Source: an uncultured Clostridium sp. | GTDB lineage: Bacteria > Bacillota > Clostridia > TANB77 > CAG-508 | NCBI GenBank assembly: GCA_900556945.1 | Contig: USQP01000048.1 | Location: forward strand, 1-6,301 | Length of the DNA: 6,301 bases | Direction: 5' to 3' | Part shown: positions 1 through 5,961 of the stretch, piece after piece | Layout: each line of letters begins with the position of its first letter | Position numbering within the stretch: the first letter of the stretch is position 1 | Made by a program: the position numbers and the translations under genes | The notes under the pieces: generated by a model | The model's database searches: none | Seen by the model: only the letters and a program-made list of their open reading frames with translations | Told to the model about the DNA's origin: nothing

Positions 1-32
1 CGTCGGCAGCGTCAGATGTGTATAAGAGACAG
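1..32 (+). other. Nextera/Tn5 tagmentation adapter (artificial)
   Basis: These bases match the Illumina Nextera read-1 adapter lacking only its first T. The part from about 14 to 32 is the 19-bp Tn5 mosaic end, finishing in AAGAGACAG. It is not genomic DNA. Real sequence starts at 33, and any gene model crossing this point carries adapter-coded residues. Confidence 0.97.
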
Positions 33-165
33 GTTCAATAATAGTCTTATTAAAAGAAATATTTTTTAAATCCGATAGAATTTGAATGTCGTTTACTAAG
101 TTTTCAGGCAAACGTAATGTTTTACTAACTCCACTATGATTTTGTGGTATTTTTAATTTTCGCAA
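33..165 (-). CDS. Ribbon-helix-helix (Arc/CopG-like) DNA-binding protein, N-terminal part, cut at window edge
   Basis: The minus strand encodes 44 residues from a TTG start at 165 down to the adapter at 32. The protein begins LRKLKIPQNHSGVSK and continues KTLRLPENLVNDIQIL, then SDLKNISFNKTIIE. The short basic beta strand (KTLRLP) followed by two helices is the pattern of the ribbon-helix-helix fold, in which paired strands of a dimer enter the DNA major groove. Members are antitoxins, plasmid copy-number or partition regulators, or small repressors; which of these cannot be decided from 44 residues. An in-frame TGA lies three codons before the TTG, so TTG is the earliest start. A modest ribosome site (AAGG, about 12 bases upstream) supports it. 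The frame stays open through the adapter, so the real C-terminus is unknown. It is divergent from the pilin-like gene. Confidence 0.68.
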
Positions 166-245
166 TCTAAATCACTACCTTTTTTAATCATTTTATTATT
201 TATATTTTATAATGAAAAACAAACTAAATATGCACCTAAAAATGC

Positions 246-274
246 TTGCAAAAGTAGTTGCAAATGTGTATAAT
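246..274 (+). promoter_or_regulatory. Sigma-A-type promoter for the pilin-LRR gene
   Basis: A -35 box TTGCAA (246-251) and a perfect -10 box TATAAT (269-274) are separated by 17 bases, the ideal spacing. Transcription would begin near 281, giving a leader of about 80 bases before the ATG at 363. TTGCAA, itself a palindrome, occurs again at 258-263 inside the spacer, 12 bases further on. Confidence 0.62.
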
Positions 275-347
275 AATACTGAAAAAAGTTATACAAATTT
301 TGGCAAATTGGAATAGCTTATGAAAAAATGTGAATAATGAAGAAAAG

Positions 348-354
348 AAAGGGG
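348..354 (+). promoter_or_regulatory. Ribosome binding site deciding the ATG 363 start
   Basis: AAAGGGG lies 8 bases before the ATG at 363. The only earlier in-frame start, GTG at 330, has no purine-rich site in front of it. Starting at 330 would put this ribosome site inside the coding region. Confidence 0.7.
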
Positions 355-362
355 TTCAAAAG

Positions 363-1295
363 ATGAATGTAAAAGTGAAGAAGAAAACAAAAGAAGAAAG
401 ATTTGACGTAATAGAAAACAAAGGTATCACATTAATAGCCTTAGTTATAACAATTATTGTTCTTTTAATACTTGCGGGAGTGGCGCTTGCAACATTAACT
501 GGAGAAAATGGAATATTAACACAGGCCAATAAAGCAAAAACAGAAACTAATAATGCAAATATAGAGGAACAAGTAAAATTAGCGTTTTTGGGAAGTTATG
601 GAACAGATGGAAAATTAGATTATAGTGAATTAAGAAAAAATTTAGAAGAGATAGAAGAAATGGTAGGAGTACCAAATACAATTACAGAAGGAAGTTTTCC
701 ATTAACTGCAACAGTAAATAGAGAAGAGATAAAGATATTTGAAGATGGCACAATTTTTAATTCTGGCGAATGGGACAAAACAGCAACACCAGAAGATTGT
801 TTTATTTGGGAAAGTGATACAGAAGGAGAAAAGGGGTATAACACAATTATAGGATATACCAGTAATATAACATCTTATACTAAAGTAAGGATTCCATCAC
901 GATGCCAAAGTATTAAAGGGATAGGAATGAATGACCCAGAAGATTCGAGTGCTGGAAGGTCGTTCTTTGTGGGAGTAGAGAAAATAGAAATCCCAAATAC
1001 AGTTGAAGAAATAGGTATATATGCGTTTTGGGCAGGTTTGTTTGGACTAGAATATTCGTTAAAAGAAATTGATATACCAAGTAGTGTAACAAGCATTGGG
1101 TGGATGGCATTTACTAATTGCAAAAATTTAAGTAGTATAACAATCCCAAGTAGTGTAACAAGTATAGAAATGTTCGCTTTTACGGGATGGATATCATCTC
1201 AAACGATAAATATACAAGGATATACAAATAGACCTTCAGGATGGCATAGTGATTGGAACAATGCTTGTTCAGCTACAATAAATTGGGGACAATAA
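363..1295 (+). CDS. Type IV pilin-like signal protein with BspA-type leucine-rich repeats
   Basis: 310 residues from ATG 363. Residues 1-21 form a basic leader ending in NKG, followed directly by a hydrophobic helix, ITLIALVITIIVLLILAGVA (22-41). This is a class III signal, cleaved after Gly21 by prepilin peptidase in known families, with the helix then packing in a pilus or staying in the membrane. Ala stands at mature position 5, where classical pilins have Glu. A hydrophilic helix follows (about 46-75), then a poorly recognised middle (about 80-205). Residues about 207-282 are LRR_5/BspA-like, with repeats of the form IP.SVTSI....AF. The C-terminus (RPSGWHSDWN...INWG) resembles the end cap often seen on such repeats. 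BspA-type domains are associated with surface adhesion; a role in adhesion here is inferred. No pilus assembly gene is present nearby. The gene has its own promoter and a downstream hairpin. Function is uncertain, domain assignment good. Confidence 0.85.
   Translation: MNVKVKKKTKEERFDVIENKGITLIALVITIIVLLILAGVALATLTGENGILTQANKAKTETNNANIEEQVKLAFLGSYGTDGKLDYSELRKNLEEIEEMVGVPNTITEGSFPLTATVNREEIKIFEDGTIFNSGEWDKTATPEDCFIWESDTEGEKGYNTIIGYTSNITSYTKVRIPSRCQSIKGIGMNDPEDSSAGRSFFVGVEKIEIPNTVEEIGIYAFWAGLFGLEYSLKEIDIPSSVTSIGWMAFTNCKNLSSITIPSSVTSIEMFAFTGWISSQTINIQGYTNRPSGWHSDWNNACSATINWGQ
1077..1165 (+). repeat. Two 20-base direct repeats encoding the LRR motif
   Basis: CCAAGTAGTGTAACAAG followed by CAT (1077-1096) recurs at 1146-1165 with one base changed (TAT). 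The 69-base period equals 23 residues, the usual BspA/LRR_5 repeat length. Both copies encode PSSVTS (residues 239-244 and 262-267). The near-identity of synonymous positions suggests recent duplication or gene conversion of the repeat unit. Confidence 0.8.
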
Positions 1296-1303
1296 AATAG
1301 AAA

Positions 1304-1344
1304 TAAGGCCTAAAATTTGGAGAATCATCCGATTTTAGGCTTTA
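1304..1344 (+). terminator. Hairpin after the pilin-LRR gene, probable terminator
   Basis: Bases 1304-1316 pair with 1332-1344 over 13 positions with one G-U. The core is GCCTAAAAT against ATTTTAGGC, and part of the loop can pair further (TTGGA/TCCGA). It begins 8 bases after the stop codon. The following T run is only three bases on the plus strand, so termination may be partial. The minus strand has a somewhat T-richer tail, but no minus-strand gene is seen here. Confidence 0.65.
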
Positions 1345-1387
1345 AAAATTAAAGATAAAAAAACTTATAAAATCTATCTGAAAACAT

Positions 1388-1416
1388 TTGACAAATAAAA
1401 ACATTTAATAGATAAT
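1388..1416 (+). promoter_or_regulatory. Sigma-A-type promoter of glgP
   Basis: A perfect -35 box TTGACA (1388-1393), a 17-base spacer and a -10 box GATAAT (1411-1416, five of six consensus). The start of transcription would be near 1423, giving a leader of about 54 bases. No operator-like repeat is visible around it. Bases 1345-1387 hold nothing I recognise. Confidence 0.75.
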
Positions 1417-1476
1417 AGAAGTATCGAATTACGATTAGAAAAAAGCTTGAAAATACGAAGGAGGAAAAAATAAAAA

Positions 1477-4044
1477 ATGTATTTATTCAATAGAATTACG
1501 GTAAATCCACAATTACCAAAAAGGATAGAAAAATTATCTGAAATTGCTAATAATTTATGGTGGTCTTGGAACACAGAATTTTTAAGATTATTTCAAAAAA
1601 TTGATAGAGATTTATGGGAACAATCCAATAAGAATCCAGTTAAATTTTTAAAACATGTATCGCAAGAAAGATTAGAAGATGTAGCGAAAGATATCAACTT
1701 TTTAAAAGAATATGATAAAGTAGTATCAAATTTTGAAGGCTACATGAATAGCAAAAATACATGGTTTTCTAAAAAGTATCCAGAAGAGAAAAATGATTTA
1801 ATTGCCTATTTTTCAGCAGAATATGGAATTGATGAGACCATTCCAATTTATTCTGGTGGCCTTGGTATTTTGTCTGGTGATCATTTAAAATCAGCAAGTG
1901 ACCTTGGCATTCCTCTTGTAGCAGTGGGATTACTATATAAAAATGGATATTTTAATCAAAAAATAAATGGAAACGGAGACCAAGAAACAGAATATCATAA
2001 TATTGATTTATATGACCTACCAATTAATCCAGTCAAAGATGAAAAAGGAGAAGATTTAACGATATATGTTAAATTTCCAAAAAGAAGATTATATTTAAAA
2101 GTTTGGCAAATAAATGTAGGAAGAGTAAAATTATATTTATTAGATTCTGATATTGATAAAAATAATGAGGAAGATAGAGATGTTACACTAAGATTATATG
2201 GTGGCGATCAGGAAATGAGAATTCGCCAAGAAATTGTACTTGGAATGGCAGGCGTTAATCTATTAAAAAATTACTTGCATTTAAATCCAACTGTATATCA
2301 CATGAATGAAGGACATTCAGCTTTCTTAAATTTAGAAATTATAAAAAATATTATAAAAGAAAAACAAGTTTCTTTTGAAGTTGCAAAAGACATTGCCAGT
2401 TCTAAAACAGTATTTACAACACATACACCAGTACCAGCAGGAAATGATATTTTTCCAATTTCATTAGTAGAAAAATATTTTAAAGATTTTTGGCCAAGAC
2501 TAGGATTATCAAGAGAAGAATTTTTAAGACTAGGAATGAAACCTTCCAAAGAATTAGAAGAAGGATTTAATATGGGAATTCTAGCTCTTAAAATAGCAGG
2601 AAAGAAAAATGGTGTAAGTAAATTACATGGAGCGGTTTCAAGAGAATTATTTGGGGAAGTATGGCCTAATATAGCAGCAAATGAATCACCGATTGAATAT
2701 GTTACAAATGGTATCCATACCTGTTCATGGCTTGCTCCAAAAATGAAGGAATTATATAATAAATACTTAATTCCTTATTGGCAAGATAGTATGTATCAAG
2801 ATCAAATTTGGGAAAAAATACAAAATATACCAGACGAAAAATTATGGAGTGTTCATAATGACAGAAAAATGAAGTTATTAAAACTAGTAAAAAATAATAC
2901 GACAGAAAGATTAAGAAGATCGGGATATAGTTATGATGAAATTAATGAAATTGTATCAAAATTAGATCCAAATGCACTGACAATAGGATTTGCAAGAAGA
3001 TTTGCAACTTATAAAAGAGCAACTTTAATTTTTAAAGACTTAGAAAGAATTACGCAAATATTAAATAATAGTGATAGACCAGTTCAATTAATTTTTGCGG
3101 GAAAAGCTCATCCAGCTGATAAAGAAGGTCAAGATTTAATAAGATATATCCATCAAGTATCTATGATGCCACAGTTTAAAGGAAAGATATTTTTACTTGA
3201 GAATTATAACATAGCAATGTCAAGATATCTAATTAGTGGTGTAGATGTGTGGTTAAACAATCCAAGAAGACCAATGGAAGCATCAGGAACAAGTGGACAA
3301 AAAGCATCTGTAAATGGAGTTATTAACTTTAGTGTACTAGATGGATGGTGGGCAGAAGGATATACACAAAATAATGGATGGACGATTGGGACAAATGCTG
3401 AATATGAATCATACGAAGCTCAAGACCAAGCAGATAGCCAAAGTATATATAGGACTTTGGAAGAAAAGATAATACCCGCTTATTATGAGAAAGATAAAAA
3501 AGGAATGTCTAAAAAGTGGATAGAATTGATGAAAAATTCAATTATAACAACAGGCGGAAAATATAGTACAGCAAGAATGTTAGTAGATTATACCAATAGC
3601 TTATATATGCCACTTTGTAAATTAACAAAGAAGTATTATCAAGACGTAGATAATGTAGCAGCCTATCATTCATGGAAAAAAGATTTAAAAATGAACTGGA
3701 AAGACATTAGATTAACACAAGTAAATAACTTGGATAATATTACAATGGATGCTGGAAACAAGATTGAAGTAGCTTGCGAAGTAGAACTTCCAAACATTAA
3801 TGTTGAAAACGTAACAGTAGAAGTATATTATGGAAAAATACTAGATAATGGTGTAGTAGAAAATGTAAGTATTATTCCAATGACTTTATCGGATTCTGAT
3901 GAAGAAGATAAAAAGTATTATTTTACTGCAAAGATAGAATTAACAACAGGAGGAAACTATGGCTATACTTTCCGTGTTATGCCAAAACATGAAATGTTGT
4001 TAGAACCAGCAAATTTAGATTTAGTAAAATGGATAACCCAATAA
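1477..4044 (+). CDS. glgP: Alpha-glucan (glycogen) phosphorylase, DUF3417-type GT35
   Basis: 855 residues, full length for the shorter bacterial/archaeal glucan phosphorylase class (TIGR02094-like, about 850). The cytosolic enzyme removes terminal glucose units from alpha-1,4-glucans with phosphate, giving glucose 1-phosphate. Residues 1 to about 105 match the DUF3417 N-terminal domain (NLWWSWN...LF). The catalytic part shows EYGIDETIPIYSGGLGILSG (115-134), HMNEGHSAF (275-283), TTHTPVPAGND (314-324), ARRFATYKR (506-514) and FAGKAHPAD (540-548). The PLP motif MEASGTSGQK places the Schiff-base lysine at Lys609. Residues from about 745 to the end are a beta-rich tail typical of this class. AAGGAGG lies 12 bases before the ATG, a slightly long spacing. 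The gene has its own promoter and terminator, so it is transcribed alone; no other glycogen gene is in the window. I see no frameshift or missing motif. Confidence 0.96.
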   Translation: MYLFNRITVNPQLPKRIEKLSEIANNLWWSWNTEFLRLFQKIDRDLWEQSNKNPVKFLKHVSQERLEDVAKDINFLKEYDKVVSNFEGYMNSKNTWFSKKYPEEKNDLIAYFSAEYGIDETIPIYSGGLGILSGDHLKSASDLGIPLVAVGLLYKNGYFNQKINGNGDQETEYHNIDLYDLPINPVKDEKGEDLTIYVKFPKRRLYLKVWQINVGRVKLYLLDSDIDKNNEEDRDVTLRLYGGDQEMRIRQEIVLGMAGVNLLKNYLHLNPTVYHMNEGHSAFLNLEIIKNIIKEKQVSFEVAKDIASSKTVFTTHTPVPAGNDIFPISLVEKYFKDFWPRLGLSREEFLRLGMKPSKELEEGFNMGILALKIAGKKNGVSKLHGAVSRELFGEVWPNIAANESPIEYVTNGIHTCSWLAPKMKELYNKYLIPYWQDSMYQDQIWEKIQNIPDEKLWSVHNDRKMKLLKLVKNNTTERLRRSGYSYDEINEIVSKLDPNALTIGFARRFATYKRATLIFKDLERITQILNNSDRPVQLIFAGKAHPADKEGQDLIRYIHQVSMMPQFKGKIFLLENYNIAMSRYLISGVDVWLNNPRRPMEASGTSGQKASVNGVINFSVLDGWWAEGYTQNNGWTIGTNAEYESYEAQDQADSQSIYRTLEEKIIPAYYEKDKKGMSKKWIELMKNSIITTGGKYSTARMLVDYTNSLYMPLCKLTKKYYQDVDNVAAYHSWKKDLKMNWKDIRLTQVNNLDNITMDAGNKIEVACEVELPNINVENVTVEVYYGKILDNGVVENVSIIPMTLSDSDEEDKKYYFTAKIELTTGGNYGYTFRVMPKHEMLLEPANLDLVKWITQ

Positions 4045-4045
4045 G

Positions 4046-4074
4046 AAAAAGATGAGTAAATCATCTTTTTTTTT
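4046..4074 (+). terminator. Rho-independent terminator of glgP
   Basis: A 10-bp perfect stem (AAAAAGATGA, 4046-4055, with its complement at 4061-4070), a 5-base loop and a run of nine T (4066-4074), starting one base after the glgP stop codon. This separates glgP from the next gene. Confidence 0.92.
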
Positions 4075-4124
4075 GATAAATAGAATTAGGAGAAATATAG
4101 AAAAAACAACAAAATTAGAACGTT

Positions 4125-4140
4125 TAGTCAACTACTTGAC
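4125..4140 (+). promoter_or_regulatory. Candidate operator (inverted repeat at the -35 box)
   Basis: TAGTCAACTA (4125-4134) is an inverted repeat, TAGT-CA-ACTA. GTCAA-CTAC-TTGAC (4127-4140) is a second, overlapping one that runs into the -35 box. Short symmetric sites like these are typical of dimeric regulators such as MarR or TetR families, which often control NPD-family and fatty-acid genes. No regulator gene is in the window, and the family assignment is inference. Confidence 0.35.
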
Positions 4141-4162
4141 CTAGTACAACTGATATGATAAT
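4136..4162 (+). promoter_or_regulatory. Probable promoter of the NPD-family oxidoreductase gene
   Basis: TTGACC (4136-4141) and GATAAT (4157-4162) each match five of six consensus bases, but the spacer is only 15 bases. A short spacer lowers basal activity and fits a promoter under control. No better pair is visible between the glgP terminator and the ATG. Confidence 0.5.
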
Positions 4163-4183
4163 CTAGTATAAAAAACTAGATTA
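4159..4183 (+). promoter_or_regulatory. 9-bp inverted repeat between -10 box and ribosome site
   Basis: TAATCTAGT (4159-4167) and ACTAGATTA (4175-4183) are perfect inverted arms around the 7-base loop ATAAAAA. The repeat begins in the -10 box, covers the expected transcription start and ends at the first base of AGGAGG (4183-4188). It could be a repressor operator. A leader hairpin hiding the ribosome site is less likely, because transcription would probably start inside it. CTAGTA also occurs upstream at 4141-4146. Confidence 0.5.
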
Positions 4184-4196
4184 GGAGGAAAAAAGT

Positions 4197-5261
4197 ATGA
4201 AAGGCATTAAGGTTGGAAAAAAAGAGTCAAAGTATCCCATTATTCAAGGAGGAATGGGGGTAGGCGTTTCTATGCACAAATTAGCAGGAAATGTAAGTAA
4301 AGAAGGAGGAATAGGAATAATATCTACAGCAGATATTGGATATAAAGAAGAAGACTTTAATAGAGATCCCATAAAAGCAAATTTAAGAGCAATTGGAAAA
4401 GAAATAAAAATGGCAAGAGAGATAGCAGGAGAGGATAAGATACTAGGAGTAAATATTATGGTAGCACTAAAGAATTATACAGATATAGTAAAAGAATCTG
4501 TTAAACAAAAAATTGATTTAATTATTTCAGGAGCTGGGATACCAAAGGAATTGCCAGAATACGTAAAAGGAACAAATACAAAGATTGCACCGATTGTGTC
4601 ATCTCTTAGATGCTGTAAATTAATCGTAAAGCACTGGATAAATAAATACGACTATGTTCCAGATATGATAGTGATAGAAGGACCAAAAGCAGGCGGACAT
4701 TTAGGGTTTAAAAGAGAAGAATTGGAGGAAGAAAATAAAATAAATTTAGAAGATATAACAGTAGACATAGTAGAATATGTAAAAGAAGTAGAAAAAGAGA
4801 CTGGAAAAGACATACCTGTAATTGTAGCAGGAGGAATATGGGATGGAAAAGATATAAAAAGATTTTTAAATTTAGGTGCAGCAGGTGTTCAAATGGCAAC
4901 AAGATTTGTAGCAACTAAAGAATGTGATGCATCAGAGAATTTTAAAAAAGCATATATAAATGCAAATAAAGAAAATATAAAAATCATAAAAAGTCCTGTA
5001 GGAATGCCAGGCAGGGCAATATATAATGATTTTGTAAAAAAGACTGAAAATGAGAAATGTAAAATCGATAAATGTTATAGATGTATAAAGACCTGCGATA
5101 TTGCAAGCACACCATACTGTATAACAAAAGCATTGGTAAATGCCGTAAAAGGGAATATGAATGAAGCCCTAGTTTTTTGTGGAAGTAATGTAGATAGAAT
5201 TAAAGAAATAGTGTCGGTTCATTCATTAATGCAAGAGTTAGTTAATGAGATATCATGCTAA
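4197..5261 (+). CDS. NPD/nitronate monooxygenase-family FMN oxidoreductase with C-terminal Cys cluster
   Basis: 354 residues; AGGAGG lies 8 bases before the ATG. The fold is the FMN-binding TIM barrel shared by nitronate monooxygenases (2-nitropropane dioxygenase) and FabK enoyl-ACP reductase. Visible motifs are PIIQGGMGVG near the start (14-23), GVNIM (about 84-88), GPKAGGHLGF (162-171) with the family's conserved His168, AGGIWDG (211-217) and GAAGVQMATRF (227-237), the last two in the phosphate-binding part for FMN. The C-terminus carries five cysteines (288, 293, 296, 300, 308; C-x4-C-x2-C-x3-C-x7-C), absent from typical FabK, and I have the impression that clostridial homologues share this. 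They may bind a metal or Fe-S cluster; this is unproven. Substrate is unknown: detoxification of nitronates or another FMN-dependent redox step is possible, and FabK function is less likely. Transcribed alone, with a repeat-rich promoter upstream and a terminator 56 bases after the stop. Confidence 0.88.
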   Translation: MKGIKVGKKESKYPIIQGGMGVGVSMHKLAGNVSKEGGIGIISTADIGYKEEDFNRDPIKANLRAIGKEIKMAREIAGEDKILGVNIMVALKNYTDIVKESVKQKIDLIISGAGIPKELPEYVKGTNTKIAPIVSSLRCCKLIVKHWINKYDYVPDMIVIEGPKAGGHLGFKREELEEENKINLEDITVDIVEYVKEVEKETGKDIPVIVAGGIWDGKDIKRFLNLGAAGVQMATRFVATKECDASENFKKAYINANKENIKIIKSPVGMPGRAIYNDFVKKTENEKCKIDKCYRCIKTCDIASTPYCITKALVNAVKGNMNEALVFCGSNVDRIKEIVSVHSLMQELVNEISC

Positions 5262-5317
5262 ATATATGAATAAAAGTCAAATAATAAGGGAAGGAGAAGT
5301 TAATAAATAAGAATAAT

Positions 5318-5349
5318 AAAAAAGAAGATATGATTTAATATCTTCTTTT
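5318..5349. terminator. Bidirectional rho-independent terminator
   Basis: AAAAGAAGATAT (5320-5331) and ATATCTTCTTTT (5338-5349) form a 12-bp perfect stem with a 6-base loop. The minus-strand transcript ends in six T (complement of 5318-5323), the plus-strand one in four. It lies between two converging units, the oxidoreductase gene and the M14 remnant, and can serve both. Confidence 0.85.
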
Positions 5350-5351
5350 GC

Positions 5352-5369
5352 TATAGACTTAAGTCTATA
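5352..5369. repeat. Perfect 18-bp palindrome at the end of the M14 remnant
   Basis: TATAGACTTAAGTCTATA is identical to its own reverse complement, with no spacer. Its bases 5365-5367 include the TAG stop of the minus-strand M14 remnant. With no loop it is a poor RNA hairpin, so a DNA-level role such as protein binding or a recombination scar is possible; chance cannot be excluded. Confidence 0.6.
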
Positions 5370-5848
5370 AAACCGCCCCTAAAATTAATATGCCGATATT
5401 ATCTTGATAAATCTCATCAAACTGAGAAATAGGAAGTGGGTTTTCTCCAAGTCCAGCTTCTATAGTATATCCAGGTCGATGATAAGTCTCAATAAACCAA
5501 TCTTTATAACCTGCAAAACTAGAATTATAAGGAACTTCCGTTAATAAATATCCACTTGAATTTGCAAAGTGTGTTCCTATTTCATAACCACGAGGAGGAT
5601 TAATATTTTGGAAGTTCCAATAAATTTCTTGCCCCTGTGTATGATAGGCTATGACTAACCTAAAATTATGTGACAAAGTAAAATTATAAACAGCCAAAGC
5701 CTCAGGTTCTGTTAATGGACCATATCCCACAAAGTCACGAGGACTCGGTCCGTGTAAAACCTTGCGAATATTTTATTTGTTTGGCTTGTTCCCAACCAGC
5801 AGGAAATTGTAAATTTAAATCCACACCTGTGGACTTTAAAAACTTCCA
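5365..5848 (-). pseudogene. M14 zinc peptidase (gamma-D-glutamyl-DAP endopeptidase type), truncated and frameshifted
   Basis: The minus strand first encodes WKFLKSTGVDLNLQFPAGW, then EQAKQIKYSQGFTR (5848-5750). After one extra base at 5749, the neighbouring frame continues PSPRDFVGYGPLTEPEA and onward to the TAG at 5365-5367. Joined, about 161 residues match the C-terminal half of M14 peptidases that cut the gamma-D-Glu/DAP bond in peptidoglycan. The third zinc ligand (His in YHTQGQE) and the catalytic glutamate (TIEAGLGENP) are kept, and the C-terminus looks complete. The N-terminal half, with the HxxE zinc ligands and any signal or LysM region, is missing: before the Trp at 5848 there is only unrelated, by-chance open sequence running into a terminator. 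The longest intact frame starts at a GTG (5730) with no credible ribosome site. Two independent lesions point to a dead gene, although the frameshift alone could be a sequencing error. Confidence 0.85.
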
Positions 5849-5887
5849 ACCACAAAAATAATTTAATAAAACGCAGTAATCATCTAT

Positions 5888-5931
5888 GATACAGAGTATT
5901 TCGATTAGAAAGAAATATTCTGTATTTTTTT
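5888..5931 (+). terminator. Rho-independent terminator just upstream of the HTH gene
   Basis: ACAGAGTATTTC (5891-5902) pairs with GAAATATTCTGT (5912-5923), 12 bp with one G-U. T5890-A5924, A5889-T5925 and G5888-U5926 can extend it. A run of seven T follows (5925-5931). It works only on the plus strand. No plus-strand gene ends here: the nearest one upstream stops at 5261 and has its own terminator. It ends 20 bases before the ribosome site of the next gene, so it is either a leftover, an insulator or a leader attenuator. The rest of 5849-5961 shows no gene. Confidence 0.82.
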
Positions 5932-5961
5932 ATGTTTTTACTGCTAGAATTGGAGTGGAAA

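Noticed and set aside
320..337. Five-codon mini-ORF (ATG...TAA) in the leader of the pilin-LRR gene, as a possible leader peptide
   Set aside because: It has no ribosome site and no attenuator structure after it; expected by chance.
330..362. GTG start at 330 adding 11 residues to the pilin-LRR protein
   Set aside because: No ribosome site precedes it, whereas AAAGGGG is ideally placed before ATG 363. The shorter leader already has a proper basic stretch before the cleavage glycine.
620..1123. Minus-strand open frames opposite the pilin-LRR gene
   Set aside because: They are antisense to a well-supported gene, have no ribosome site and no recognisable protein pattern. The same applies to antisense frames opposite glgP and the oxidoreductase gene.
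4197..5261. Naming the oxidoreductase gene fabK
   Set aside because: The N-terminal region, the greater length and the C-terminal cysteine cluster differ from FabK, and no fatty-acid synthesis genes adjoin it.
5266..5310. 14-codon ORF after the oxidoreductase gene
   Set aside because: Too short, with no ribosome site and lysine/asparagine-rich composition as expected from A+T-rich spacer.
5725..5760. Programmed +1 frameshift in the M14 gene (the upstream frame ends in TCG TGA C, loosely like the prfB site)
   Set aside because: The family match switches frame at 5749, before the TGA, so a shift at the stop codon would give the wrong residues. There is no slippery sequence, and the gene also lacks its N-terminal half.
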